Translations under genes and position numbers: made by a program
Assembly (NCBI RefSeq): GCF_019049105.1
Contig: NZ_JAHQZR010000006.1
Coordinates: forward strand, 248,001-312,000
DNA length: 64,000 bases
Direction of reading: 5' to 3'
Source: Leucobacter chinensis
GTDB lineage: Bacteria > Actinomycetota > Actinomycetes > Actinomycetales > Microbacteriaceae
Part shown: positions 1 to 7,388 of the stretch, piece after piece
How positions within the stretch are numbered: position 1 is the stretch's first letter
Layout: the number at the start of each line of letters is the position of its first letter
The notes under the pieces: generated by a model
The model's input: the letters and a program-made list of their open reading frames with translations, nothing else
What the model was told of the DNA's origin: nothing
Database searches by the model: none

Positions 1-227
<227 letters not shown>

Positions 228-2765
228 ATGAGAATTCCAATGAGCTGGCTCGGCGAGTACGTAGACATCGCCGAGGGGGCAACCCCTGAGACTCTGCACG
301 CCGACCTCGTGAAGGTGGGCTTTGAAGAGGAATCGGTGCGTCGCTTCGACGTGACCGGACCCGTCGTGGTTGGCGAGGTGCTCTCGCGCGAACCCGAAGA
401 GCACTCGAACGGCAAAGTCGTGAACTGGTGCCAGGTGCGCGTTGCGCCCGAGGGCACGAACGCTGCCGACGGTGGCGAAGACGTGCGCGGCATTGTGTGT
501 GGAGCGCATAACTTCGAGGTTGGCGACAAGGTTGTTGTGACGTTGCCTGGGGCAGTACTGCCCGGTGATTTCGTCATCGCCGCCCGAAAGACCTACGGGC
601 ATGTTTCTGACGGCATGATCGCTTCGCAGCGTGAGCTTGGACTCGGTGATGACCACGAGGGAATCATCGTTCTTTCGCGGCTCGGCCTCGACCCCGAAGT
701 TGGGACCGACGCGGTAAGCCTGCTCGGCCTCGACGACATCGCCGTTGAGATCAACGTGACTCCTGATCGCGGCTACGCGTTCTCGGTGCGAGGCGTTGCG
801 CGCGAGCTCTCGCACTCGACCGGAGCTGCTTTCCGCGACCCTGCAGCGGCTCCTGCTGTTGCCGACGCTTCTGGCTTCTCGGTCACCATCGCCGACGACG
901 CCCCAATTCGTGGGCGTGTGGGGGCGACCGGGTTTGTGACGCGCCTCGTGCGTGGTGTGAACCCCAATGCTGTGACCCCGGCATGGATGGTGGCCCGCCT
1001 GCAGCTGGCCGGCATTCGCCCGCTCGGCCTCGCGGTCGACATCTCGAACTACGTCATGCTCGAGATCGGCAACCCCCTGCACGCGTACGACTACGCGAAG
1101 CTGAACGGCGGCATCACGGTGCGCCGCGCCGCGCAAGGTGAGACGCTCGTCACCCTCGACGGTACCGAGCGCACGCTGCACCCCGAAGACCTGCTCATCG
1201 CCGACGACTCGGGGCCCATCGGTCTCGCTGGCGTGATGGGTGGCGAATCAACAAAGACCGATGAGACGACGACCGACATCCTTGTCGAGGCGGCGCTCTT
1301 CGATCCGGTATCGATTGCGCGCAGCTCACGCCGTCATAAGCTGCCGAGCGAGGCTTCGAAGCGCTTTGAGCGCGGAGTCGATCCGCTCGTTGCTCCCGCT
1401 GCCGCACAGCGCATGGTCGACCTGCTCGTCGAACTGGGCGGCGCAACCGCGACCGAGGTCGGTTCGTCGATCGTTGCTGAGACTTCGAACGAGGCGATCG
1501 CCCTGCCACTCGGCGCGGTCAACGGCCTCATGGGCACCGACTACTCTGACGACGAGGTGCACGACGCCCTCACAATGATTGGCTGTGAGGTGACCCGCGA
1601 GGGCGAGACGCTGAGCGTCACCGCTCCATCGTGGCGCACCGACATTACCCGCAAGGAAGACCTGATCGAAGAGGTCGGCCGCATTGTGGGTTACGACCGT
1701 ATTCCCGCGGTGCTGCCGACGGCTCCCTCGGGCCGAGGCCTCAGCCGCGAGCAGCAGCTTCGCAGGCAGGCCGCCAACGGCATCACCGCTGCCGGGCTGA
1801 ACGAGGTACAGAACTACCCGTTCGTCGGCGATGCGATGAACCGTGTGTTTGGCTCGCCAGTGGCTCCTGCCCCCGACGCCGTTCACGCGATTCGCCTCGC
1901 GAATGCGCTCGATGGCGAAGCCTCATACCTGCGCAAGTCGCTGCTGCCGGGCCTCGCTCAGGCTGCACACCGCAATCTCTCGCGTGGCGAGACCGATCTC
2001 GCACTGGTTGAGTTTGGGGCGGTGTACCTGCCACAGGAGGTTCTCGGTACTGACGAGGTGCCACCGCTTGGCACGCTCCCCTCGGCAGAGACGCTCGCAG
2101 CGCTCAACGCATCGATTCCTGAGCAGCCGCTGCACGCCGCGGTGTTGCTCGCAGGTAACGCATGGCCGAAGCAGCCCGGTGAGGCCGCTCGTCCGTTTGA
2201 CTGGGCCGACGCGCTCGACGCGGCGAAGCACCTCGCCGCTTCGGTGCACACGACGCTCATCGTGCGTCAGGGCGCTCACCAGGCCTTCCATCCGGGCCGC
2301 ACCGCTGAGCTCTTCATCGACACGGCCGATGGCCTCGTTTCGGTTGGTTTCGCTGGTGAGATGCTGCCAGAACTCGTGAGCGAGCTGCACTTCTGGGGCA
2401 GGGTATCGATTGCCGAGCTCAACCTCGGTCTCATGATCGAACACGCACCCCGTGAGCCCAAGGTCGGTCCACTCTCAACCTATCCGGCGGCGACGCAAGA
2501 CCTGACGCTCCTGGTAGCGACCGATGTCGCTGCTGGCGAGGTGCTTCGTGCAGTGACCGAGGGATCAGGGCCGTTGCTTGAGAGTGCCCGTCTCGTGGCA
2601 GACTTCCGCGGGCAGGGTGTTCCTGAGGGCGAGAAGGCGATTACGCTCGCGCTTCGCTTCAGGGCGTCAGATCGCACGCTGAAGGCTGAAGAAGCGAGCG
2701 AGGCCCGAAAGCAGGGCGCGCTCGCGGCCGAACAACAGCTTGGCGCGTATACGCGCGAAGACTAA
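228..2765 (+). CDS. pheT: Phenylalanyl-tRNA synthetase beta subunit
   Basis: This 845-residue protein is the beta subunit of phenylalanine-tRNA ligase, which holds the editing site and binds tRNA-Phe. The length matches the bacterial long form. In order it shows an N-terminal OB-fold (EMAP-type) tRNA-binding region at about residues 40-160, the central B3/B4 editing and B5 DNA-binding-like regions, an inactive catalytic-like core, and a C-terminal FDX-ACB anticodon-binding domain over roughly the last 95 residues, beginning at PLSTYPAATQDL. A GGAGG sequence inside the 3' end of pheS can serve as ribosome site. A hairpin terminator follows the stop codon. Confidence 0.97.
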   Translation: MRIPMSWLGEYVDIAEGATPETLHADLVKVGFEEESVRRFDVTGPVVVGEVLSREPEEHSNGKVVNWCQVRVAPEGTNAADGGEDVRGIVCGAHNFEVGDKVVVTLPGAVLPGDFVIAARKTYGHVSDGMIASQRELGLGDDHEGIIVLSRLGLDPEVGTDAVSLLGLDDIAVEINVTPDRGYAFSVRGVARELSHSTGAAFRDPAAAPAVADASGFSVTIADDAPIRGRVGATGFVTRLVRGVNPNAVTPAWMVARLQLAGIRPLGLAVDISNYVMLEIGNPLHAYDYAKLNGGITVRRAAQGETLVTLDGTERTLHPEDLLIADDSGPIGLAGVMGGESTKTDETTTDILVEAALFDPVSIARSSRRHKLPSEASKRFERGVDPLVAPAAAQRMVDLLVELGGATATEVGSSIVAETSNEAIALPLGAVNGLMGTDYSDDEVHDALTMIGCEVTREGETLSVTAPSWRTDITRKEDLIEEVGRIVGYDRIPAVLPTAPSGRGLSREQQLRRQAANGITAAGLNEVQNYPFVGDAMNRVFGSPVAPAPDAVHAIRLANALDGEASYLRKSLLPGLAQAAHRNLSRGETDLALVEFGAVYLPQEVLGTDEVPPLGTLPSAETLAALNASIPEQPLHAAVLLAGNAWPKQPGEAARPFDWADALDAAKHLAASVHTTLIVRQGAHQAFHPGRTAELFIDTADGLVSVGFAGEMLPELVSELHFWGRVSIAELNLGLMIEHAPREPKVGPLSTYPAATQDLTLLVATDVAAGEVLRAVTEGSGPLLESARLVADFRGQGVPEGEKAITLALRFRASDRTLKAEEASEARKQGALAAEQQLGAYTRED

Positions 2766-2770
2766 ACCGT

Positions 2771-2802
2771 GAAACGGCCGAGCATTCGTGTTCGGCCGTT
2801 TC
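2771..2802 (+). terminator. Intrinsic terminator of pheST
   Basis: An 11-bp perfect inverted repeat (GAAACGGCCGA at 2771-2781 and TCGGCCGTTTC at 2792-2802) begins five bases after the pheT stop codon. The stem is G/C-rich and there is only a short T run within the right arm, as is common in high-GC actinobacteria. Confidence 0.75.
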
Positions 2803-2916
2803 GCTGTCTGCGGGCAAAGCGATGAGCCCGTTGTTCGCCGACAAAGAATCATTTTGTGAATAGCCACTCCCCAGACTGGGGAATAGGGAATAATGGGTCG
2901 AGAAGGAGGTGTCGCA

Positions 2917-3588
2917 TTGGGCTGGTTCTCACGAATCTTTGGAGTTTCGAAAAAAGGGTCTTCCTCAGCAAAGCGGCGCCCAAGACGCCTGCCTGAGAAG
3001 GTGCTCGCACCGGTTGAAGAAATCGTTGAACAGGGCGTGCTTGTTGACGGTGTTGCGATTCGCATGAGCGTTAAGAACAGCATCATCATGAACGCGTTGA
3101 AGCGCAATGTTGACTACCAGGTAGACGAGATTCATGATCTTGTGCGCGAGCAGGCGTTCGCCCTTGTCGAAGAGCGCGAGCGCGACGCAAAGCACATTGC
3201 CCGTGTGCGCGACGAGATCAAAAAATATGGTCGCAGCGCCTGGCAAGAGACCGAGTACAGCTCACGCGACATGAAAACGCTCAAGCATCGCGAAGAGGTG
3301 TACGAGGGGCTTGCCCGCGAACTTCGCTCGCTCGCAGAGCAAGACGAGTTCGTGCACCGGTCGGCCGAGCAAGCGCGTGAGGCCGCATGGCGCGAGATTG
3401 GTGACTCGCTGAAAGAGCGGGCGTCGCACCCGTACTACAGTGGCGGATCATCTCCCGAATACCAGAGCGCACGCGACGACCGCATTCGTGAGTTTATCGA
3501 CGAAGACCTGACCGAATTGATCCGCTCACAAAAGGGGTCGGCTGGCGGCTTCTTCAAACGCAAGTCGGCAAGTTCGAAAGACCACTAG
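2917..3588 (+). CDS. Conserved hypothetical charged helical protein
   Basis: I do not recognise this protein. It has no signal peptide or membrane segment, begins MGWFSRIFGV then turns Lys/Arg-rich, and from about residue 60 onward consists of long Glu/Arg-rich helices that could form a coiled coil, ending in a basic tail. I chose the TTG at 2917 because a strong Shine-Dalgarno AGAAGGAGG lies at 2901-2909, seven bases upstream. The in-frame ATG at 2893 would place that site inside the gene. The predicted length is 223 residues. Its stop codon overlaps the stop of the convergent acetyltransferase gene in the tetramer CTAG. A cytoplasmic, perhaps membrane-touching or nucleic-acid-associated role is conceivable, but nothing proves it. 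Confidence 0.8.
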   Translation: MGWFSRIFGVSKKGSSSAKRRPRRLPEKVLAPVEEIVEQGVLVDGVAIRMSVKNSIIMNALKRNVDYQVDEIHDLVREQAFALVEERERDAKHIARVRDEIKKYGRSAWQETEYSSRDMKTLKHREEVYEGLARELRSLAEQDEFVHRSAEQAREAAWREIGDSLKERASHPYYSGGSSPEYQSARDDRIREFIDEDLTELIRSQKGSAGGFFKRKSASSKDH

Positions 3589-3917
3589 CCAAGGTAGGTA
3601 GCCCCATCGGCGAGAACACCTGGGTCGCGCCGAATGAGCCCCGCCATAAACCAGCATGATGCTTTGACTGGTCGGCCCCTCACGAGCTCGTGGCCGAGCG
3701 CATGCCGTGCGAGCACTCCCGAGAGTCCCGTGCCCCGTAACGACTCATCGACCACCGTGTGATCAAAGTTCACTCCGTCGGGCGCGAAGCGGCGGTAGTG
3801 TGCGATGCCGCGTACGGTATCGGTCTCGTCAAGCAGCACAAACCGCTCATTTGCTGCCTCGTGCACGATGCGAAAGCCTGCCTCAAGTGCTGCTTCTTCG
3901 CTCACAAACCTCGTCAT
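3585..3917 (-). CDS. Small GNAT acetyltransferase, YidJ/YjdJ type
   Basis: This 110-residue protein belongs to the very short GNAT-like acetyltransferases of the COG2388 (YidJ/YjdJ) class. It shows a beta-hairpin core followed by FDHTVVDESLRGTGLSGVLARHAL, which contains the RGTGLSGVL segment that corresponds to the acetyl-CoA pyrophosphate-binding loop of the family (Q/RxxGxG/A). The length is normal for this subgroup. There is no Shine-Dalgarno site. Instead TATCCT lies on the minus strand six bases before the ATG, so the mRNA is probably leaderless. The substrate cannot be read from sequence, and small amines or protein termini are possible. It is convergent with the preceding charged protein and divergent from a lipoprotein gene. 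Confidence 0.85.
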   Translation of the reverse strand: MTRFVSEEAALEAGFRIVHEAANERFVLLDETDTVRGIAHYRRFAPDGVNFDHTVVDESLRGTGLSGVLARHALGHELVRGRPVKASCWFMAGLIRRDPGVLADGATYLG

Positions 3918-3923
3918 ACCGAC

Positions 3924-3933
3924 AGGATATAGT
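3924..3933. promoter_or_regulatory. Overlapping divergent -10 boxes
   Basis: On the minus strand TATCCT (3929-3924) lies six bases before the acetyltransferase ATG. On the plus strand TATAGT (3928-3933) lies ten bases before an in-frame GTG (3944) and thirteen before the ATG (3947) of the lipoprotein gene. The two hexamers share bases 3928-3929, so the promoters should exclude each other. Confidence 0.55.
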
Positions 3934-3946
3934 GGAGCGTGTTGTG

Positions 3947-4492
3947 ATGGTAAAGGTGAGACGTAAGCGAAACGTGGCGGGCTTTGGCGCGGCGCTCTGT
4001 GCTACCGCCATAGTTCTGACCCTGAGTGCCTGCAGCCAGGAACCCGAGCCTGAACCCGAACCGCTCACTCTGTCGCAAGCCGGTGAAGCGTATGCAAGGG
4101 TGATTTGTCCCGTGAACGAGGCCTGGGACGAGGTTGACGGACAAGTTGACGATATGCGTAGTGCGCTCGTCTTGCAGCCTGCTGACCTGGCACTCCGCGA
4201 AGAACTTCTCTCATCGTCGCTTGAAGATCTTGCGAAAACGAGCAAGCGCGCGGCCGACAAACTTGCCGATCAACGGGACGTGATGCCCGAAGCAGCGCGT
4301 GAGCCGGTCCAGAAAATGATCAAGACCTTGCGCGATGATGCTGAGCAAGCCCGTGACGTGTCAGAACTGCCAGCGGCGAAGATCGTAGAGCACGAATGGC
4401 AGGGTGTCGAGGCGTCTACTGAGGCCACGAATGAGGTGCGTCAAGGACTCGGAATCGAAGCTGGGCAATCGCTGGCATGCGCTGAAGAATAA
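3947..4492 (+). CDS. Putative lipoprotein
   Basis: This is an exported lipoprotein of about 181 residues. The N-terminus has basic residues (MVKVRRKRN), a hydrophobic stretch, and a lipobox LSAC whose cysteine would carry the lipid anchor, followed by an acidic, proline-rich linker of repeated Glu-Pro pairs. The mature part is mostly helical, with alternating Glu, Lys and Ala and two further cysteines near its ends (ICPVNEAW and SLACAEE) that could form a disulfide. I do not recognise a family. The start is ATG 3947, or GTG 3944 one codon earlier, and GGAG at 3934-3937 is the likely ribosome site. It shares a promoter region with the divergent acetyltransferase gene. Confidence 0.8.
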   Translation: MVKVRRKRNVAGFGAALCATAIVLTLSACSQEPEPEPEPLTLSQAGEAYARVICPVNEAWDEVDGQVDDMRSALVLQPADLALREELLSSSLEDLAKTSKRAADKLADQRDVMPEAAREPVQKMIKTLRDDAEQARDVSELPAAKIVEHEWQGVEASTEATNEVRQGLGIEAGQSLACAEE

Positions 4493-4496
4493 GCCG

Positions 4497-4502
4497 TAAG
4501 AT
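4497..4502 (+). promoter_or_regulatory. -10 box TAAGAT of a leaderless transcript
   Basis: TAAGAT fits the actinobacterial -10 consensus TANNNT and lies exactly six bases before the ATG at 4509, with no ribosome-binding site between. Transcription would therefore begin at the start codon. Confidence 0.55.
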
Positions 4503-4508
4503 TGGCGT

Positions 4509-6038
4509 ATGACCACGTCAATTCCACATATTCCAACCCTTCAAGATGCAAAGGCGAACGAGGCTCAGAGCAGAGCTCCCTATGCCGAAGCATTGCAAAA
4601 GCACGTTGCGAAGAAACCAACCCAAATCATGGTTCCGGGGCACTCTGGTCGCGGTGACGATATGGGGGCAAGGCTCGCCTCGTTCTTCGGAGAGCGGGCC
4701 GTTGAACTCGATTTGCCGCTCATGCTGAACGGCATCGACCTGGGGCCAGACTCGCCAATGCAAGAGGCCCAGCAACTTGCGGCTGAGGCATGGGGTGCAA
4801 AGCGTACCTGGTTCATGACGAACGGAGCCTCGCAGGCGAACCGCACCGCGGCAGTCGCAGCGCGTGGGCTTGGCGAGCGCGTGCTGGTGCAACGCAATTC
4901 GCACTCGAGCTTTAGTGACGGAATCTTGCTCACGGGCCTCATTCCTCGGTTTATTACCCCGAGTATCGACGAAGAACACGGTATTTCGCACGGCGTCACC
5001 CCGAGCGAAATTGCGGCAGCGCTGCAGAGCGCGGTCGAAGAAGACCGTCCGATCGCGGCGGTGTACATCGTGAGCCCGAGCTACTTTGGCTCTGTTTCAG
5101 ACGTGAACCGTATCGCTGAGGTATGCCACCGGTACGAAGCAGCCCTCATCGTCGATGGTGCCTGGGGCGCTCACTTTGGTTTTCATGAAGACCTGCCCGA
5201 GTCGCCCGTGCGCCTTGGCGCAGACCTCGTGATCTCGAGCACGCATAAGCTTGCGGGCTCGTTCACGCAGTCGGCGATGCTTCACCTCGGGTACGGTCCT
5301 TTTGCCGACGAACTTGAAACCCTCATTCAGCGTGGGGTGAATATGACGGCATCGACCTCAGCGAGCGCCTTGCTTATGGGGTCGCTCGATATCGCCCGCC
5401 AATCGATGGTCGCTGAGACCGAGCTCATTGGCCAGTCGATCGAACTCGCGCGGGAGTTTCGAGAACTTGTCGAGGCTGACGGCCGCTTCTCGCTCATCGA
5501 TACCGGGTTCTCTGAGTTTGGTGACATCGTCGATAACGACCTGCTGCGCGTAGCAATCGATGTATCGAAGCTGGGCCAGTCAGGGCACTGGGTGCGAGAC
5601 CGACTCATCGAAGACCACAGCGTCTACTTCGAGATGGCGACCGCAACCACGATCGTCGCGGTGCTCGGGGCAGGGCACCTGCATCCTATTGCCGACATCA
5701 TGGCTTCTTTGCAGGCAGTAGCCGACGAAGCCCAGACGCTTCCTCCTGCCACGCTCTCGTTCCCTCCACTGCCAGAGCCCGGCGACCTTCGCACGCTGCC
5801 TCGTGATGCTTACTTCGGTGAGTCAGAGATCGTCTCGGCCGATGAAGCAGTGGGGCGTATCTCGTGTGACTCGCTCGCGGCATACCCTCCTGGCATTCCC
5901 AATCTCATTCCGGGTGAAGAGATTACCGCTGAGACCGTCGCGTTCTTGCAAGCGGTCGCGACCTCGCCGACCGGGTATGTGCGCGGTGCTGTCGACCCCT
6001 TTGTCACCCGCTTCCGGGTACGCCGCATGTACGGCTAG
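4509..6038 (+). CDS. Orn/Lys/Arg decarboxylase family PLP enzyme
   Basis: This 509-residue protein is a fold-type I, PLP-dependent basic amino acid decarboxylase, producing a polyamine (cadaverine, putrescine or agmatine). The major domain shows the early GHSGRGDD segment, IVDGAWGAHFGFH with the aspartate that contacts the pyridine nitrogen, and the cofactor lysine K247 in SSTHKLAGSFTQ. The C-terminal Orn/Lys/Arg decarboxylase domain is present, with the usual YPPGIPNLIPGE segment near residue 460. It lacks the N-terminal wing domain of the large inducible enterobacterial enzymes and matches the shorter Bacillus/actinobacterial form. Substrate specificity is unresolved. The mRNA appears leaderless (TAAGAT six bases upstream). 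It is monocistronic and ends in two consecutive hairpins. Confidence 0.92.
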   Translation: MTTSIPHIPTLQDAKANEAQSRAPYAEALQKHVAKKPTQIMVPGHSGRGDDMGARLASFFGERAVELDLPLMLNGIDLGPDSPMQEAQQLAAEAWGAKRTWFMTNGASQANRTAAVAARGLGERVLVQRNSHSSFSDGILLTGLIPRFITPSIDEEHGISHGVTPSEIAAALQSAVEEDRPIAAVYIVSPSYFGSVSDVNRIAEVCHRYEAALIVDGAWGAHFGFHEDLPESPVRLGADLVISSTHKLAGSFTQSAMLHLGYGPFADELETLIQRGVNMTASTSASALLMGSLDIARQSMVAETELIGQSIELAREFRELVEADGRFSLIDTGFSEFGDIVDNDLLRVAIDVSKLGQSGHWVRDRLIEDHSVYFEMATATTIVAVLGAGHLHPIADIMASLQAVADEAQTLPPATLSFPPLPEPGDLRTLPRDAYFGESEIVSADEAVGRISCDSLAAYPPGIPNLIPGEEITAETVAFLQAVATSPTGYVRGAVDPFVTRFRVRRMYG

Positions 6039-6052
6039 TTGCAGGTGTTCAC

Positions 6053-6087
6053 GCGCTTCAGGTGGCGCTGAGAAGCGCCTGAAGCGC
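6053..6087 (+). terminator. Hairpin 1 downstream of the decarboxylase
   Basis: A 10-bp inverted repeat (GCGCTTCAGG at 6053-6062, CCTGAAGCGC at 6078-6087), with further pairing of GCGCT and AGCGC inside, forms a strong hairpin just after the decarboxylase stop. There is no T tract. Confidence 0.55.
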
Positions 6088-6096
6088 TGAACGACA

Positions 6097-6143
6097 TATA
6101 AGAATGCCCGCCCCGCGAAACGCGTGGGGCGGGCATTCTTATA
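6097..6143. terminator. Bidirectional terminator between convergent genes
   Basis: An 18-bp perfect inverted repeat (left arm 6097-6114, right arm 6126-6143) with an 11-base loop lies between the decarboxylase and the convergent crotonase. The outer stem bases are A/T and the inner ones G/C, so each strand can give a hairpin with a short weak tail. It probably serves both genes. Confidence 0.85.
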
Positions 6144-6175
6144 CAGTGTTGTGTTGGCCAGAACCGTCTCGCAGC

Positions 6176-7030
6176 CTAGCGGCCGCTGAACGAAGGCTTT
6201 CGCTTCTCGACAAATGCTGAGGTGCCTTCGCGCATGTCGTCGGTGCTGAAGCAATCGGCAAAGAATTCAAGCTCCACCTGCAAGCCGTCGAGGGTTGAGA
6301 GGTGGGCGGTTGCGTTGATCGAACGCTTTGCCTCGGCAACAGCAAGGGGTGACTGCTTTTTCACGAGCTCAAGGTACTCGGTTGCACCCGAGAGGAGTTC
6401 TTCTTGTGAGGCGTAGACCCTAGCTGCAAGCCCGTACTCTCGTGCTTCCTGCGCCGTGATGTGGCGTGCACTCAAAATAAGGTCTTTAGCGATTTGCGGG
6501 CCGACTGCCTTCTGCAAACGAACGGTGCCGCCAAACCCTGGGATGAGGCCGAGTGCGACTTCAGGCTGGCCGAAGAGAGCTCGTTCCGAAGCAAAAATCA
6601 TGTCGCAGGCGAGTGCAATTTCGCAGCCGCCGCCGAGGGCAAAACCGTTCACCGCGGCAACCACGGGAACGGGAAGAGCCTCGAGGTGTGCAGTGAACGT
6701 TTGCGCACGGCCCGCGTAGGCACGCACATCATCGGGGGTCATCGTGCTCATTTCAGAGATATCGCCACCAGCGACAAACGATTTTTCACCGTCGCCGGTG
6801 AGAATGACTCCACGAATAGACCAGTCGGCCTTGCCCTCATCGTTAACCTCACCGAGTCGGCTGAGGTGTTCGGTGACCTGCGTGAGTTCGCTGATCACTT
6901 GCTGCGAGAGCGCGTTGAGCGCCTTGGGCCGTGCAATGGTGATGGTGAGAATCTCATCTGCAATGTTTAGACGAAGTGTCTCGAACGCAGAAGTCGACAG
7001 TGACGAGGCGATCGATGAGGGCAGTGACAT
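6176..7030 (-). CDS. Enoyl-CoA hydratase/isomerase (crotonase family)
   Basis: This 284-residue protein belongs to the crotonase family, which hydrates 2-enoyl-CoA in fatty-acid or branched-chain beta-oxidation. The oxyanion-hole segment GEKSFVAGGDI is near residues 81-91, and FALGGGCEIALACD carries E137. The second catalytic glutamate is E157 in GQPEVALGLIPGFGG. Both glutamates of true hydratases are present, so this is probably a hydratase and not just an isomerase. It has an N-terminal extension of about fifteen Ser-rich residues. A ribosome site (AAAAAGGA) lies upstream of the ATG. The small membrane protein gene just upstream ends two bases from this start, so they form an operon. Chain-length specificity is unknown. 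Confidence 0.93.
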   Translation of the reverse strand: MSLPSSIASSLSTSAFETLRLNIADEILTITIARPKALNALSQQVISELTQVTEHLSRLGEVNDEGKADWSIRGVILTGDGEKSFVAGGDISEMSTMTPDDVRAYAGRAQTFTAHLEALPVPVVAAVNGFALGGGCEIALACDMIFASERALFGQPEVALGLIPGFGGTVRLQKAVGPQIAKDLILSARHITAQEAREYGLAARVYASQEELLSGATEYLELVKKQSPLAVAEAKRSINATAHLSTLDGLQVELEFFADCFSTDDMREGTSAFVEKRKPSFSGR

Positions 7031-7032
7031 GG

Positions 7033-7263
7033 TTAATCCTTTTTCTCGAAGAGGTTTCCTACAAGCTGTGAAGCACCGATAACGACGATGAGTAGAACAA
7101 GCATCACGATTGAGATTGCGACGATGTCAACTGGAGTGCCGGCGGTCGAGTACTGAGCCGTGCCAACGTGTGTCTGTGGCTCTGCTGCGAGTGCTGGAGT
7201 CGCCACGAAAAGGGTTGCAACGACGGCGGTAATCGCCGCGGCGATGCGAGTGCGAATCTTCAC
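7033..7263 (-). CDS. Small membrane protein with signal peptide
   Basis: This protein of 76 residues has an N-terminal signal peptide (basic start, hydrophobic core, likely cleavage after ATPALA), a short polar segment of about 20 residues, and one membrane helix at about residues 48-70, ending in a charged tail FEKKD. The predicted topology is a short extracellular N-terminus with a cytoplasmic tail. I do not recognise a family. The start is GTG at 7263, preceded by a strong AAGGAG six bases away. The gene is followed at two bases by the crotonase gene, so it is the first gene of a two-gene operon. Whether the two products cooperate is unknown. Confidence 0.75.
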   Translation of the reverse strand: MKIRTRIAAAITAVVATLFVATPALAAEPQTHVGTAQYSTAGTPVDIVAISIVMLVLLIVVIGASQLVGNLFEKKD

Positions 7264-7388
7264 GAATGCTCCTTAGGTACAAACGGAATTGATGACAATA
7301 CCTGGCCAGTCTATCGTGAGAAGCGGCGTGTCGGTGGCCCAGGCTACTCTGGTGTTCTCACCCACCGAGAACTGACGGAGGAAGACGT

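Noticed and set aside
2893-2916. Upstream in-frame ATG for the charged hypothetical protein
   Set aside because: The strong AGAAGGAGG site lies between it and the TTG at 2917, and fits only the TTG start.
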